The translations under genes were made by a program, and so were the position numbers. This document shows, one piece after another, positions 35,109 to 44,814 of a stretch of 64,000 nt of DNA (within the stretch, counting starts at the first letter, position 1; the number at the start of each line of letters is the position of its first letter). Origin of the DNA: an uncultured Clostridium sp. (GTDB taxonomy: Bacteria; Bacillota; Clostridia; Clostridiales; Clostridiaceae); assembly GCA_900548455.1 (NCBI GenBank), contig URKQ01000003.1, positions 1-64,000 of the forward strand. The letters run 5' to 3'. Below the pieces are notes generated by a model. The model did not search any database. It was not told the origin of the DNA and worked only from the letters and a program-made list of their open reading frames with translations.

Positions 35109-36386
35109 CTAATCACTCATCTTTTTCATATATCTTACAATAAATATATAATGAATGATTGAGGATATAATATAAACTGCTGTAGTAGCCCATGCAGCTC
35201 CTATACTTCCAAATTTCATAATTAGTATTATATCTAAAATTATATTAGCTGTCCCCGAAAATATAGCATTTATTAAGTTAGCTTTAGCATTTCCAAGTGC
35301 CGCTATAATATTACCATATGGGATTCTAAATGTTGCTGCAAAGAAATATCCAAACATCAAAATTCTAAAACATGGTACAGCACTAAGATATCTTCCATCT
35401 GGCCACAATATAGAGAATATGATATTAGCAAAAAGTATTCCTCCAACACTTATAATCAGATTTAAACAACCTAATGCTTTTACTAAAATTAAAAGTTTAT
35501 CTTTAACCCATTTCCTATTATCTTTATTTTGAGCAAAATATGGATAAGCAAAAGTCATTACAGCAATAGAAATAAAGGTTAAATTAAATGGTATTTTTGT
35601 TGCCATGTTATAACTTGCAATAACCTCAGCATCCTTAGTAAATACAGAAATCAATCTAGTATCAATTAAATATAGCATTTGACTCATAACATTACTAAGC
35701 ATAGTAATTATTGAGTATTTTAGAAATTGTTTTTTCACATTAGAATCTTCTATAGTATTGCCTTTATAAAGTTTTATATCTTGCCATATTAAAATTATTC
35801 CTAATATACCTGTCAATAAATAAGTAATGTACATTCCTAATACTAAACCTTTAGCCCCCATAATATATGATAAGGTAGTTGTAGATATTAGGTATATAAC
35901 AGTGTTAAAAACTGTTAGTCTGCTGTATTCTTTATTTCTCAAATTAGACCTTAAATAATATTGTATTGTATCAAATATTATTTTAAATAAAGGTATCCAA
36001 GACATTATAAATAAGTAAGATCTACTTTCTTGCATTATAGATGGTGTCCATAATGCATAAAACATAAGACAAATACTAATAATTAGATTAGTAACTAATC
36101 CTACTTTAAAACCATAACTAAAATAGCTATACTTTTCTTTATGTTCCTTAGCCACACTACTATATTGCAGAATTCCTGAAGTTACCCCAAAACCCTGAAT
36201 TAAAAGCGCAATATCCAAGATATTTCTAGCATCAGTAAAATAACCATAATCAGTTTTTGAAATAATATTTCCTAAAATTATTACTGTTACAAATCCAACT
36301 ATTTGATTTATAAAACTAGCACTAAAAATCTGAACCAGTCCCTTTTTAAGAGCTGATTTTATAACATTCTTATCCATATATTTCAT
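35109..36386 (-). CDS. Polysaccharide flippase (Wzx-like, MATE/MVF superfamily)
   Basis: The 425-residue protein has twelve to fourteen membrane segments, beginning with LVQIFSASFINQIVGFVTVIILG and containing RNILDIALLIQGFGVTSGILQY, typical of polysaccharide export flippases. It should move lipid-linked repeat units across the membrane before polymerisation. The start is uncertain: ATG at 36386 lies three bases after GGAAGGG and ATG at 36377 twelve bases after. In either case the start overlaps the preceding stop, which suggests coupling. It sits in the usual place of a Wzx/Wzy locus. Confidence 0.87.
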   Translation of the reverse strand: MKYMDKNVIKSALKKGLVQIFSASFINQIVGFVTVIILGNIISKTDYGYFTDARNILDIALLIQGFGVTSGILQYSSVAKEHKEKYSYFSYGFKVGLVTNLIISICLMFYALWTPSIMQESRSYLFIMSWIPLFKIIFDTIQYYLRSNLRNKEYSRLTVFNTVIYLISTTTLSYIMGAKGLVLGMYITYLLTGILGIILIWQDIKLYKGNTIEDSNVKKQFLKYSIITMLSNVMSQMLYLIDTRLISVFTKDAEVIASYNMATKIPFNLTFISIAVMTFAYPYFAQNKDNRKWVKDKLLILVKALGCLNLIISVGGILFANIIFSILWPDGRYLSAVPCFRILMFGYFFAATFRIPYGNIIAALGNAKANLINAIFSGTANIILDIILIMKFGSIGAAWATTAVYIISSIIHYIFIVRYMKKMSD

Positions 36387-38079
36387 TTACCCTTCCAATA
36401 AAATTCAATAGGGTCATTACTTGTGTCTTTTCTACCAGATTTCCCTCTTTAACTAATAGCTCACAATCCTTTTTTAAATCACTATACTTATCAAGAACAT
36501 AAAAGTTATCTTTAATATAGTCATATACAAATTTTCTCAAGCTTTCATTTTCTGAATACCATTTATCAAATGGATTCATATTATTGCTTTGGCTTGTAAA
36601 TCGTTGAATTTGACCATCTAATACTCTAAAAACTTTTCCCGGGAAAGTTCCCATGAATTTTTGATTAAAAGGTGTTGGTTTTAAATTCCACTTTTGCCAC
36701 TTGTAATTTGTAGCTTCTGGATAATGCCTTTGAATCATCTTTATAAAAGCTCTTTCCTTATACTTAAGTTCAGGGCTCATCCTACTGCAATAAGCTATAG
36801 CGTCTTGATTTAAAAAAGGTTCACATGTTTCAGATATTCCTAAAGCACTTACAGAACCGTTAAACATTCCATTTATTCCTCTGTTATAGATTGCAAACTT
36901 CTCTTCATTTGAATACTTTTTTTCTACTATTGGTTGTAAAAAAGATACTTTATCTATTAATCTTTTAGAATACATCCAATTTCCTATAGATGGCTTTGTA
37001 TGTTGTGGTGCTTCAATATAGTCACCATGCATTACATCTGCAATGTTACCATTAAATATAAATCCATATTTATCAAAATTAATAACATCGTTAGTAGAAA
37101 CTAAGTGTACTGCCCCACTATAAATATTTTGTCCGAAGTTTCCATCAACAGCCTCATCTATGTTCTTTAAGTAATTTCCATTATTTAAACTCTTAAATAT
37201 ACTCTCATATTGAAAATCATCTGCAATTTTTCTAGCTATTTTTTCATCTCTAGAATAGTTCTCTGAAAAAGTAATACTTGTTATATCATTATAACCTAAT
37301 TTTTTTGCAGCAATCCCAATCATTCTAGAATCTAAGCCACCACTTAAATAAGTTATATGTTTATATCCAAACTCTTCATCCTTTTTAAATGATAAATCAA
37401 CTGAATTACTAAACAATTCATACATATTATCAATTATTTTGTCTTCTGAATCCTTTAAATAATTTTCATTATCTATGAAGAAATACTGTTTTTTAGTCAA
37501 TTCACTATTAAAATATTTCATAACTGTTGCTGGTTCAATTTTTCTTATTTCTTTTATTAGCGTCATATCTTCTACCATATATCCAAAGGTTAACATACAG
37601 TAGGCAGATATCTCATCTAAGTTTACTTTTATATTTAAATTTTTTAATGCTTTTATTAAATCAAATAAATCACTACTAACTACAAAAGTATCTTTATTGT
37701 CATTAATATAATAGTATAATGGCTTACTATTTAAGTGATTAGTAAAAACAAACCATTCTCTTCTCTTTTTATCAAATATTATTCCATAAAAATTTCCTCT
37801 TAATTGATCTACAAAGAGACTTCCATGGTCTTTAAACATTTTTTTAATAAGAGAAAAATTATCACTGACTCCATACTTACTATATAACTCTTTATTATTT
37901 AAAATTACACCGTCGATAACAACTACATACTCATCATCTTCATCAAATACTTTATCTGCTAAAAACTTTTTATTGAAATCTTTATATAACTGATAATTTT
38001 CCCCTTTAATATATTCTTCTGAACTATATTTATCCTTATCATAACTCATAGATGAAACTATAAGTGTAGTACCCTTCAT
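36370..38079 (-). CDS. Asparagine synthase-like protein lacking the glutaminase Cys
   Basis: The frame opens at 38100; GGAGGT before the ATG at 38079 fixes the start and gives 569 residues. The C-terminal half has the ATP-PPase loop SGGLDS (about 244-249) of asparagine synthase. The N-terminal half looks like a class II amidotransferase fold (VVVIDGVILNNKELYSKYG, GNFYGIIFDKKRREWFVFTNHLNSKPLYYY), but the protein does not begin with the Met-Cys needed for glutaminase activity. It may therefore use ammonia or another nucleophile, or activate a carboxylate on the polysaccharide. It lies second in the exopolysaccharide operon. Confidence 0.85.
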   Translation of the reverse strand: MKGTTLIVSSMSYDKDKYSSEEYIKGENYQLYKDFNKKFLADKVFDEDDEYVVVIDGVILNNKELYSKYGVSDNFSLIKKMFKDHGSLFVDQLRGNFYGIIFDKKRREWFVFTNHLNSKPLYYYINDNKDTFVVSSDLFDLIKALKNLNIKVNLDEISAYCMLTFGYMVEDMTLIKEIRKIEPATVMKYFNSELTKKQYFFIDNENYLKDSEDKIIDNMYELFSNSVDLSFKKDEEFGYKHITYLSGGLDSRMIGIAAKKLGYNDITSITFSENYSRDEKIARKIADDFQYESIFKSLNNGNYLKNIDEAVDGNFGQNIYSGAVHLVSTNDVINFDKYGFIFNGNIADVMHGDYIEAPQHTKPSIGNWMYSKRLIDKVSFLQPIVEKKYSNEEKFAIYNRGINGMFNGSVSALGISETCEPFLNQDAIAYCSRMSPELKYKERAFIKMIQRHYPEATNYKWQKWNLKPTPFNQKFMGTFPGKVFRVLDGQIQRFTSQSNNMNPFDKWYSENESLRKFVYDYIKDNFYVLDKYSDLKKDCELLVKEGNLVEKTQVMTLLNFIGRVNEIYG

Positions 38080-38141
38080 TAATTTTACCTCCATGTGCAT
38101 ATAGTAGGTCTTTCAACCTACTATATATTTAAACTATTAAA

Positions 38142-39461
38142 TTATTCATACTTATAGAATTTATTTAAATAAGTATCTGCTTCATTAAATACAACTCCAA
38201 TAATATTGTCCTTTACGTTATCTAGAGTTTCAACTACTCCCTTAACAGTATCAAAGTTTGCCTTCTCTGCTCTTACAACTATTATTGTTCCATCAGCCTT
38301 TGATGAAAGAATAGTTGCATCAGATACAACTTTAACAGGCGGTGTATCTAATATAATATAATCAAATCTAGTTTTCAGTTCTTCAAGTACTTTATCCATT
38401 TCTTCAGAATCAATTATAGAAACTGGATTTTCTATACAATTCCCTGCTGAAATAACAGATAAATTCTCTTTAACACTATGAATCGCATTATCTATTTCTG
38501 TATTGTTCTTAACTACATCAGAAATACCTATACCTGATATTCCATAGTGTGTCCCTACAGAAGAGTTTCTTAAATTGTTATCTACTAATACAACCTTTTC
38601 TTTTCCTAGTGATAAAGCTTCTGCTACTCCAATGGCTGTTGTTGAACTTCCTTCTCCTAAAACTGAGCTTGTAACAAGAAATACTTTTTTTTCTTTACAA
38701 TCAGAGTATTTAATATTAGTAGCTATATTGTTATATCCTTCTTTTATTATGAAGTCTTCAGACTTTTTGCCCTTATTCTTTTTAATCTTAGGAATTACAC
38801 CTAAAACCTTTAATTTCAACACTCTCTCTACTTCTCCAGTAGTTCTAAATCTTCTATTAACACATTCATAAATAAATATTATTCCAGCAGCTAATACAAA
38901 GCCTCCAACTGCCCCAATAACTATTAACTTTTTACCGCTCTTTATACTTTCCTTTTCAGTAATTCCAATTGCATCTTCAATCATGAATTCTGCTTCATTA
39001 TTATATTCTTTAGCTTTTTCTTTAAATTCATTAATTAACGCATTTACTACTTTAATAGTTTCTTCTTTATTATCTGAACTATATTGTATTAAAATAAAAT
39101 CACTACTTGCAATATTAGTAACCTTCAATTTACCTAATACTATTTCTGGTGTAAGTTTAATACTTTTATCTTGTAATTCAACATTTTTTAACGCACTATT
39201 TAAAAAATCTCTAGTTTTTATCATTTCTATATAGTTAGGAATTAACTTATCATCCTTTTTTACTTGCATATTATTAGCAAGTATCATATTTTCATTCTTA
39301 ACTAAAATTTTTATACTCCCATCATATGAAGCATTATTTTCACTTCTTAAACTAACAAAAGCTGCTAAAATCGTAAAAATAACCGCCACCAATACTGCAA
39401 TTTTCCACTTTCTAACTGTAGCTTTTAAAATATCTTCAAATTTAACTATTTGCTCTTCCAT
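38142..39461 (-). CDS. Fused Wzz/CpsC and BY-kinase-like protein with degenerate Walker A
   Basis: The 439-residue protein has a chain-length determinant part with two membrane helices (about 20-40 and 180-200) fused to a C-terminal CpsD-like ATPase. The Walker A region reads GEGSST at 269-274, where active BY-kinases have GEGKST. Walker A' reads VDNNLRN instead of DADLR. Walker B (YIILDTPP) is intact. The C-terminal tail has few tyrosines. It likely sets polymer length as a scaffold rather than as an active kinase. AGGAGG precedes the ATG; it is the first gene of the exopolysaccharide operon. Confidence 0.88.
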   Translation of the reverse strand: MEEQIVKFEDILKATVRKWKIAVLVAVIFTILAAFVSLRSENNASYDGSIKILVKNENMILANNMQVKKDDKLIPNYIEMIKTRDFLNSALKNVELQDKSIKLTPEIVLGKLKVTNIASSDFILIQYSSDNKEETIKVVNALINEFKEKAKEYNNEAEFMIEDAIGITEKESIKSGKKLIVIGAVGGFVLAAGIIFIYECVNRRFRTTGEVERVLKLKVLGVIPKIKKNKGKKSEDFIIKEGYNNIATNIKYSDCKEKKVFLVTSSVLGEGSSTTAIGVAEALSLGKEKVVLVDNNLRNSSVGTHYGISGIGISDVVKNNTEIDNAIHSVKENLSVISAGNCIENPVSIIDSEEMDKVLEELKTRFDYIILDTPPVKVVSDATILSSKADGTIIVVRAEKANFDTVKGVVETLDNVKDNIIGVVFNEADTYLNKFYKYE

Positions 39462-39499
39462 TTTAATCCTCCTAAAAGCACTATAATTCTTATAATTAC

Positions 39500-39530
39500 A
39501 AAAATATCCTTACTAATAGGATATCCTTAA
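39500..39530 (-). promoter_or_regulatory. Candidate attenuator hairpin in the exopolysaccharide leader
   Basis: On the minus strand ATATCCT pairs with AGGATAT across a seven-base loop and is followed by TTTTTG. It lies in the ~185-base untranslated leader between the promoter at 39653-39682 and the first gene. The stem is short, so confidence is limited. Confidence 0.4.
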
Positions 39531-39652
39531 AAGTCTTTCATATAATATAACCTATAAATTTATTTTCCCCCTTTATTATATAAATAATAATCTTAATCTA
39601 TATATAATTAAAATTTTTGCATTTAATTTCATAATACCTGCTTAACTATTAA

Positions 39653-39682
39653 ATTATACTATTAATCACTTGTAATTGTCTA
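39653..39682 (-). promoter_or_regulatory. Candidate promoter of the exopolysaccharide operon
   Basis: TAGACA and TATAAT are 18 bases apart on the minus strand. The start point would be near 39646, giving a long leader. The rest of the 39462-39759 gap is AT-rich and holds no gene. Confidence 0.5.
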
Positions 39683-39759
39683 CTCTATAATTTCACTATA
39701 AATTTATCCCCATAAAATGATATAATACATATAATAATCCATTGGAAGGGAGTATAAAG

Positions 39760-41883
39760 ATGCATAAACAGTATATAAATTATGACCCAATTATTCCATT
39801 GTCTATTTCTTATGAAACTATTATAAATTATCCAATTCATTGGCATTATTCAATTGAAATTATTTATGTTATTGAAGGTACTGTTGATTTATACATTGAC
39901 AGTGAAAAATATACAATTACTGAAGATCAAATAGAAATTATAAATATAGATGAAGTTCATAGCTTAGAAAGTCACGACCCTAATAATAAAATATTAATCT
40001 TTCAATTCGATCCATATTTTTTCGAAAAATATTATAGTGATATAGACAATATGCTTTTTTACACAAAATCCTCTCAAGTAAATGCACAACTTGGAGAAGA
40101 ATATGATGAGTTAAGAGAGTTTCTAGCTCAAATACTATGTGAATCTGTTCAAAAACAAGATAATTATGATGAAGAAATTGAAAATATCTTAGTAAAATTA
40201 CTTTATCATCTTATTAATAACTTTAACTATCTAATATACGAAAAAGAAGAACTAAAATTCAACAAAGATCAACTTCAACGATATCATAGTATATCAAAAT
40301 ATATATATAATAATTTTGAAAAAAATCTTACTCTTCAAGACATTTCAAATAAAGAGTATCTGAGTACCCACTACCTTTCAAGAGAAATAAAATATTCAAC
40401 CGGTTACTCTTTTACAGAATATCTTAATCTAATAAGAGTTAGGGAATCTATAAAACTATTATTAGATACGGACTTAACTTTATCTGAAATTTCTGATGAA
40501 ATAGGTTTTTCACATAGCCGATATTTTAATAAACACTTTAAAATACATTATGATTTAACACCATTACAGTTCAGAAAAAAATTTAAAGCTTCTGATTCTG
40601 AGTTGAAAAAGTTAACTAAATTTGTAGAACTCCCTATAGAATCAAGCTTACAAGAACTAACTTATTATCTAGAAGATTATGAGAGGTATAATTACGAAGA
40701 TAAAATATACCAATTAAATATAAATATGGCAGAAAATTTAAGCATGTTTAATAAAGATTTTAATAATGTAATTACGATAAGTGACGCCTTTGACCTGTTA
40801 ATTGAAGATAACAAAGATACCTTAGAAGAACTACAAGGAGAATTGGGCTTTAAATTTGGAAGAATCCTTAATCTATTTAGTAGTGACATGGCAATCTTTC
40901 CAAATTCTAAATTTCACAACTGGAATCGGTGCAAAGACGTTCTTGAATTTATTGACTCTCTTGGAATTATTCCAATTATAGTTTTAAGCTTAGATGAAAG
41001 CTATGCAAGTTTCATCAATGTAGATAAAAATAATACCTGTACAAGTGAAGATGCGAATTTTATTCTAACAGATTATAAATCCACTATACATTCATTTATT
41101 GAATACTTTAGTGGAATAGATTCTCTGCAATATAAAAACTTTAGATTTCAATTCACTCAAGATTTTCCAAACACTATGAAAGAATCTATAATAAATATCA
41201 TTGAAGAAGAAGGTCTATTAGTTGAAGCAGAAGATTTAATAATTAATAATGAAGTAAATAATATATATGACACAGCTTATATGATTCCTTTCATTATTGA
41301 TAACATTTCACACGGAAAGGATGATTTGACCTTTTTAAGAGCTTTTGACGTACTAGATAAGCAAGTTAATTTAACAAATGAACTTTTTTTTGGATATCCT
41401 GGTTTAATTAACGACAAAGGAATAAAAAAACCTTCATTTTATGCTTACTTTTTACTGAATAAATTAGGAGATGAATTGGTAAAAAAGGGCGATGGATATA
41501 TTGTTACAAAATCTTCAAATCAATACCAAATACTTTTATATACATACCATGAAGATATCGATAAACTTATTTCCGCCAAAAGCCTTTCAAAATTAAAAGC
41601 TCAGCAAAAATCTCCATCTAAAAAAATTGCATTAAACCTTAGTAACATTCATTCAGATATTAATATAACTACTTATGAAATTAACGAAAAGATAGGTTCT
41701 TCTTTTAACTATTGGTTAGATATGGGGAAACCTAAACGTCTTAACAAAACAGAAAGTGGTATACTTCACAAAGCATCTTATCCTAGCATTAACTTTAAAC
41801 ATCTAAAAAAGAGTATGATTGTAAATATGCTAATCAATTTAAAAAGTTATGGTGCTACTCTAATAATTATTAATGAAGTGTAA
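39760..41883 (+). CDS. AraC family regulator fused to a GH39-like domain
   Basis: Start chosen at the ATG at 39760 (AAGGGAG upstream), giving 707 residues. An AraC-type cupin sensor (about 1-110, HWHYSIEIIYVIEGTVDLYI) is followed by a double helix-turn-helix (about 185-280, with LTLQDISNKEYLSTHYLSRE and LTLSEISDEIGFSHSRYFNK). The C-terminal 400 residues resemble a glycoside hydrolase family 39 TIM barrel (DVLEFIDSLGIIPIIVLS, KPSFYAYFLLNKLGDELV), probably a sugar-sensing, non-catalytic module. It is divergent from the exopolysaccharide operon and a plausible regulator of it; that link is inferred from position only. Confidence 0.87.
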   Translation: MHKQYINYDPIIPLSISYETIINYPIHWHYSIEIIYVIEGTVDLYIDSEKYTITEDQIEIINIDEVHSLESHDPNNKILIFQFDPYFFEKYYSDIDNMLFYTKSSQVNAQLGEEYDELREFLAQILCESVQKQDNYDEEIENILVKLLYHLINNFNYLIYEKEELKFNKDQLQRYHSISKYIYNNFEKNLTLQDISNKEYLSTHYLSREIKYSTGYSFTEYLNLIRVRESIKLLLDTDLTLSEISDEIGFSHSRYFNKHFKIHYDLTPLQFRKKFKASDSELKKLTKFVELPIESSLQELTYYLEDYERYNYEDKIYQLNINMAENLSMFNKDFNNVITISDAFDLLIEDNKDTLEELQGELGFKFGRILNLFSSDMAIFPNSKFHNWNRCKDVLEFIDSLGIIPIIVLSLDESYASFINVDKNNTCTSEDANFILTDYKSTIHSFIEYFSGIDSLQYKNFRFQFTQDFPNTMKESIINIIEEEGLLVEAEDLIINNEVNNIYDTAYMIPFIIDNISHGKDDLTFLRAFDVLDKQVNLTNELFFGYPGLINDKGIKKPSFYAYFLLNKLGDELVKKGDGYIVTKSSNQYQILLYTYHEDIDKLISAKSLSKLKAQQKSPSKKIALNLSNIHSDINITTYEINEKIGSSFNYWLDMGKPKRLNKTESGILHKASYPSINFKHLKKSMIVNMLINLKSYGATLIIINEV

Positions 41884-41892
41884 CAAATTTTA

Positions 41893-42014
41893 AGCATTTC
41901 TGTACAAAAGCAACTTTTTTAAAGTACTTTTATGCTTTTTGATATAATTCAAAACATTCACTTTCCCCACATTAGTACTTTTTGATGGGTTCTTAAGTGA
42001 ATGTTTTATTTTTC
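41893..42014 (+). terminator. Two tandem hairpins after the AraC-GH39 gene
   Basis: First, AAGCAT pairs with ATGCTT and ends in T-rich sequence (41893-41941). Second, AAAACATTCACTT is an exact inverse of AAGTGAATGTTTT and is followed by ATTTTTC (41950-42014). The rest of the 41884-42203 gap is AT-rich, with no gene seen. Confidence 0.75.
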
Positions 42015-42203
42015 AAAAAGATATATAATTGAAATATAAGATAAATGTCATATACATAAATATTTTTATTTCACAATATAGATTTGAACAGTAACATTTA
42101 ACTTCGATTGTTGCTATCAACCGTGTAGTTATACGTTTAATCAAATATTATTGTACAGAATATTTTAAATGGATTTATTTTTCAAAATAATGAGGTGATA
42201 AGA

Positions 42204-43571
42204 ATGGGTATTAATCCAAAGGTATTTTCGTCGGGAAGCCCTTATAAAATATTATTAAAATTTGCTATTCCAGCTATGTTTTCTTTATTAGTTGCTGAAC
42301 TTTATAATATGGTCGACACTTTCTTTGTGGGTAGATTTATTGGACCTAATGCAATTGCTGCCCTAACGGTAGCTTTTCCAATTCAACGTTTTTTAATTGC
42401 TATTGCATTTCTTATTGGTGTTGGTGCTTCAACATACGTATCTAGATCATCCGGAGAAAACTCTCCAGAAAAAATTAAGAGTACAATTTATAATTCATTA
42501 TTATTAACTATTATATCTTTAACCTTAATTCCAATGATTTTATATTTTACACGTCATGGTTTACTATTTAATCTAGGTGCTAGTAACGTAACCTATGAAC
42601 TTACAAATGACTATATATCTATTATATTTTTAGGATCACTTTTTCAAGGAATAACAATTGTATGTTCATATATTATGACTGCTCTTGGAAATTCAAAGAT
42701 AACTTTGTACGCAAATAGCTTAGGTGCTATTTTAAATATAATTATAGATTATATTTTAGTTGCTCATTTTAATATCGGCATTGAAGGGGCTGCCATTGCA
42801 ACTGTATTTTCTCAATTTGTAGCTTTAGTATTTGTTTTATATAATTTCAGGACGGTAGTAAAACATTTTAATCTTAAGCTAGGTATAAAAAATGTAATTT
42901 CTACATTGGATATATCTTTAATTAAGGGGCTAATAGCTGTTGGATTTTCAACGTTTGTAATTGAGATTTCTGATGCTGTTGTTGCAATTGTTCTAAACAA
43001 TCTTCTTATTTCAAGTGGTGGCGATACTGCTATAATAATGGTAGGAGTTATTACAAAAATATCCATGTTTATGTTTATCGCTATAATTGGTATAAGTTCT
43101 GCAATGCAACCAATTGTTGCTTTTAACTATGGCGCTCGTAATACTAAAAGGGTAAAAAGTACAGTTAGAGCTTCAATTACAACTGTAACTATAGTAGGAT
43201 TTGCCTTTGCAGGTTTCTTAATGTATTTTGCACCAGGAATCATTAAACTATTTCTTACAGATGAAACACTACTGCCTGCTACTGTAAAGGCTTTTAGAAT
43301 TTGTATTTCTCTTCTACCAACTGTTGGTTTCTATTATGTGGGAATCTACTATTATCAAGCAATTGAAGAAGCAAAAAAAGGATTTAGATTGTCCTTATTC
43401 AGACAAATAATTATATTTATACCTTTAGCCGTAATTTTAGTAAAAACCATAGGTATTATGGGTGCATGGATTGCTTATCCAATTTCAGATATAATATCCG
43501 CTGTATTCTCTTTCTATTTGCTAAGTAGTACTTGGAAAGAAAGTCCTAAAGCACAAACTGTTACAGCTTAA
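42204..43571 (+). CDS. MATE family efflux transporter
   Basis: Started at the ATG at 42204 (TGAGGTGATAAGA upstream; an in-frame GTG lies nine bases earlier), the product has 455 residues and twelve hydrophobic segments. It shows LLKFAIPAMFSLLVAELYNMVDTFFVG and SSAMQPIVAFNYGARNTKRV, both typical of MATE proteins. It differs from the first MATE in the window at most positions. Directly downstream, convergent, is a LysR regulator. It may export a cationic or drug-like substrate. A perfect terminator follows. Confidence 0.92.
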   Translation: MGINPKVFSSGSPYKILLKFAIPAMFSLLVAELYNMVDTFFVGRFIGPNAIAALTVAFPIQRFLIAIAFLIGVGASTYVSRSSGENSPEKIKSTIYNSLLLTIISLTLIPMILYFTRHGLLFNLGASNVTYELTNDYISIIFLGSLFQGITIVCSYIMTALGNSKITLYANSLGAILNIIIDYILVAHFNIGIEGAAIATVFSQFVALVFVLYNFRTVVKHFNLKLGIKNVISTLDISLIKGLIAVGFSTFVIEISDAVVAIVLNNLLISSGGDTAIIMVGVITKISMFMFIAIIGISSAMQPIVAFNYGARNTKRVKSTVRASITTVTIVGFAFAGFLMYFAPGIIKLFLTDETLLPATVKAFRICISLLPTVGFYYVGIYYYQAIEEAKKGFRLSLFRQIIIFIPLAVILVKTIGIMGAWIAYPISDIISAVFSFYLLSSTWKESPKAQTVTA

Positions 43572-43572
43572 A

Positions 43573-43612
43573 AAAACAAGTGATTACAATTCTGTGTAAT
43601 CACTTGTTTTTT
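43573..43612. terminator. Bidirectional terminator between MATE and LysR genes
   Basis: AAAACAAGTGATTACA pairs perfectly with TGTAATCACTTGTTTT and is flanked by A-runs and T-runs. It overlaps the last codons of the LysR gene. Confidence 0.92.
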
Positions 43613-44526
43613 ATTACTGATTTAATAATATCTATAAGTTCCACTCCTACCTGAGATAGATTTCTATTTTTCTTATAAACTACGGCAATTTCTCTCTTTG
43701 CTTCATCATCATCTAATTTATAATAAATAAGGTTTTTCATCAAACTATCATCTCTAGAAATATTATCTGAGACAAATGTTATTCCAACTCCACCTAATAC
43801 CATAGTTAATGCTGAATCCATTCCTCCATTTTCGATACTTATATTAGGTTTAAAGCCTGCCCTTTTACATAGTCTCATAGCTAACCTATGAAGATTTTGC
43901 TCCGGTCTTAGTAGTACAAAGGGTTCATTTTTAAATTTACAAAGATTCACCTTAGGAAGCCCATCTTCATATATAAGCCCCTTAGTTTTTAAGTCTTTAT
44001 TAATTTTATAATCCTTTGGAACTGCTAACAATATTTTTTCTTCCATCAACACTTCATATGCAAAGTATGCTTCATTGCCTGGTAATGTGGTTATAAATAT
44101 ATCTATATTTCCTTTTAAACATTCATCTTCTAAATATGCTCTTGGCCCTTCAACTAATTCAATTCTTATTCCTGGATATTTATCTTGAAAAAGCTTCAAT
44201 GCTTTGGGCATAAAATAAAATGTTCTAAAGGTTGATAACCCAATTTTTAAATATCCCTCTTTTAATTTTGATATATCTTCCATTTTTACGTCTAGTTGTT
44301 CTTTCATTGCAAGGATTTTCTTCGCATACTCCACATAGGTTTTTCCTGCATATGTTAATTGTATTGGACTAGTACTTCTGTCAAATAACTGTGCTCCAAC
44401 ACTCTCTTCGATATTCTTTATATACTGGCTCAGTGACGGTTGAGCAATAAATAACCTTTTTGCAGCCTTTGAAAAACTACATTCTTCTGCAACAGCAATA
44501 ACGTATTCTAATTGTTGAAAAGTCAT
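43600..44526 (-). CDS. LysR family transcriptional regulator
   Basis: The 308-residue protein has the N-terminal LysR helix-turn-helix (FQQLEYVIAVAEECSFSKAAKRLFIAQPSLSQYIKNIEESVG; here read in parts, residues 3-45) and a two-lobed periplasmic-binding-like effector domain from about residue 90 (EGYLKIGLSTFRTFYFMPKAL). GAAGGAG precedes the ATG. It converges on a MATE gene. The 330 bases upstream, towards the GerMN lipoprotein, hold no divergent partner, so its target cannot be assigned from position. Confidence 0.92.
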   Translation of the reverse strand: MTFQQLEYVIAVAEECSFSKAAKRLFIAQPSLSQYIKNIEESVGAQLFDRSTSPIQLTYAGKTYVEYAKKILAMKEQLDVKMEDISKLKEGYLKIGLSTFRTFYFMPKALKLFQDKYPGIRIELVEGPRAYLEDECLKGNIDIFITTLPGNEAYFAYEVLMEEKILLAVPKDYKINKDLKTKGLIYEDGLPKVNLCKFKNEPFVLLRPEQNLHRLAMRLCKRAGFKPNISIENGGMDSALTMVLGGVGITFVSDNISRDDSLMKNLIYYKLDDDEAKREIAVVYKKNRNLSQVGVELIDIIKSVIKNK

Positions 44527-44814
44527 ATTATCTCCTTCTAAAAACTTAACTACTCGATTTAAAAACTCATATAGTATTTACCCTATAACAGTCATCATAA
44601 TATTAATATTATACTACTATATATATTCGTGATACAATGATTATAGATTGTTGACAAACAAATCAAAATTATATTTAAATTATCTTTGTGAATTTTTTAA
44701 ATTATATGCTCAAATTTTATACGCATATAGTATTGTACTTATTTTAATCTAATTGTTATTACAAAAATTATTATACGTAATTTTTATAATATATATTTTC
44801 TTGCATAATAATCC
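44527..44814. other. AT-rich intergenic gap with no gene seen
   Basis: This stretch separates the LysR start from the terminator of the GerMN lipoprotein gene. It contains only short frames without ribosome sites. A TTGACA at about 44652 has no convincing -10 partner or gene behind it. AAAAATTA..TAATTTTT near 44763-44787 is a weak AT hairpin. Confidence 0.5.

Noticed and set aside
44650..44660. TTGACA as a promoter on the plus strand
   Set aside because: No -10 element at proper spacing and no gene downstream before the convergent lipoprotein gene.
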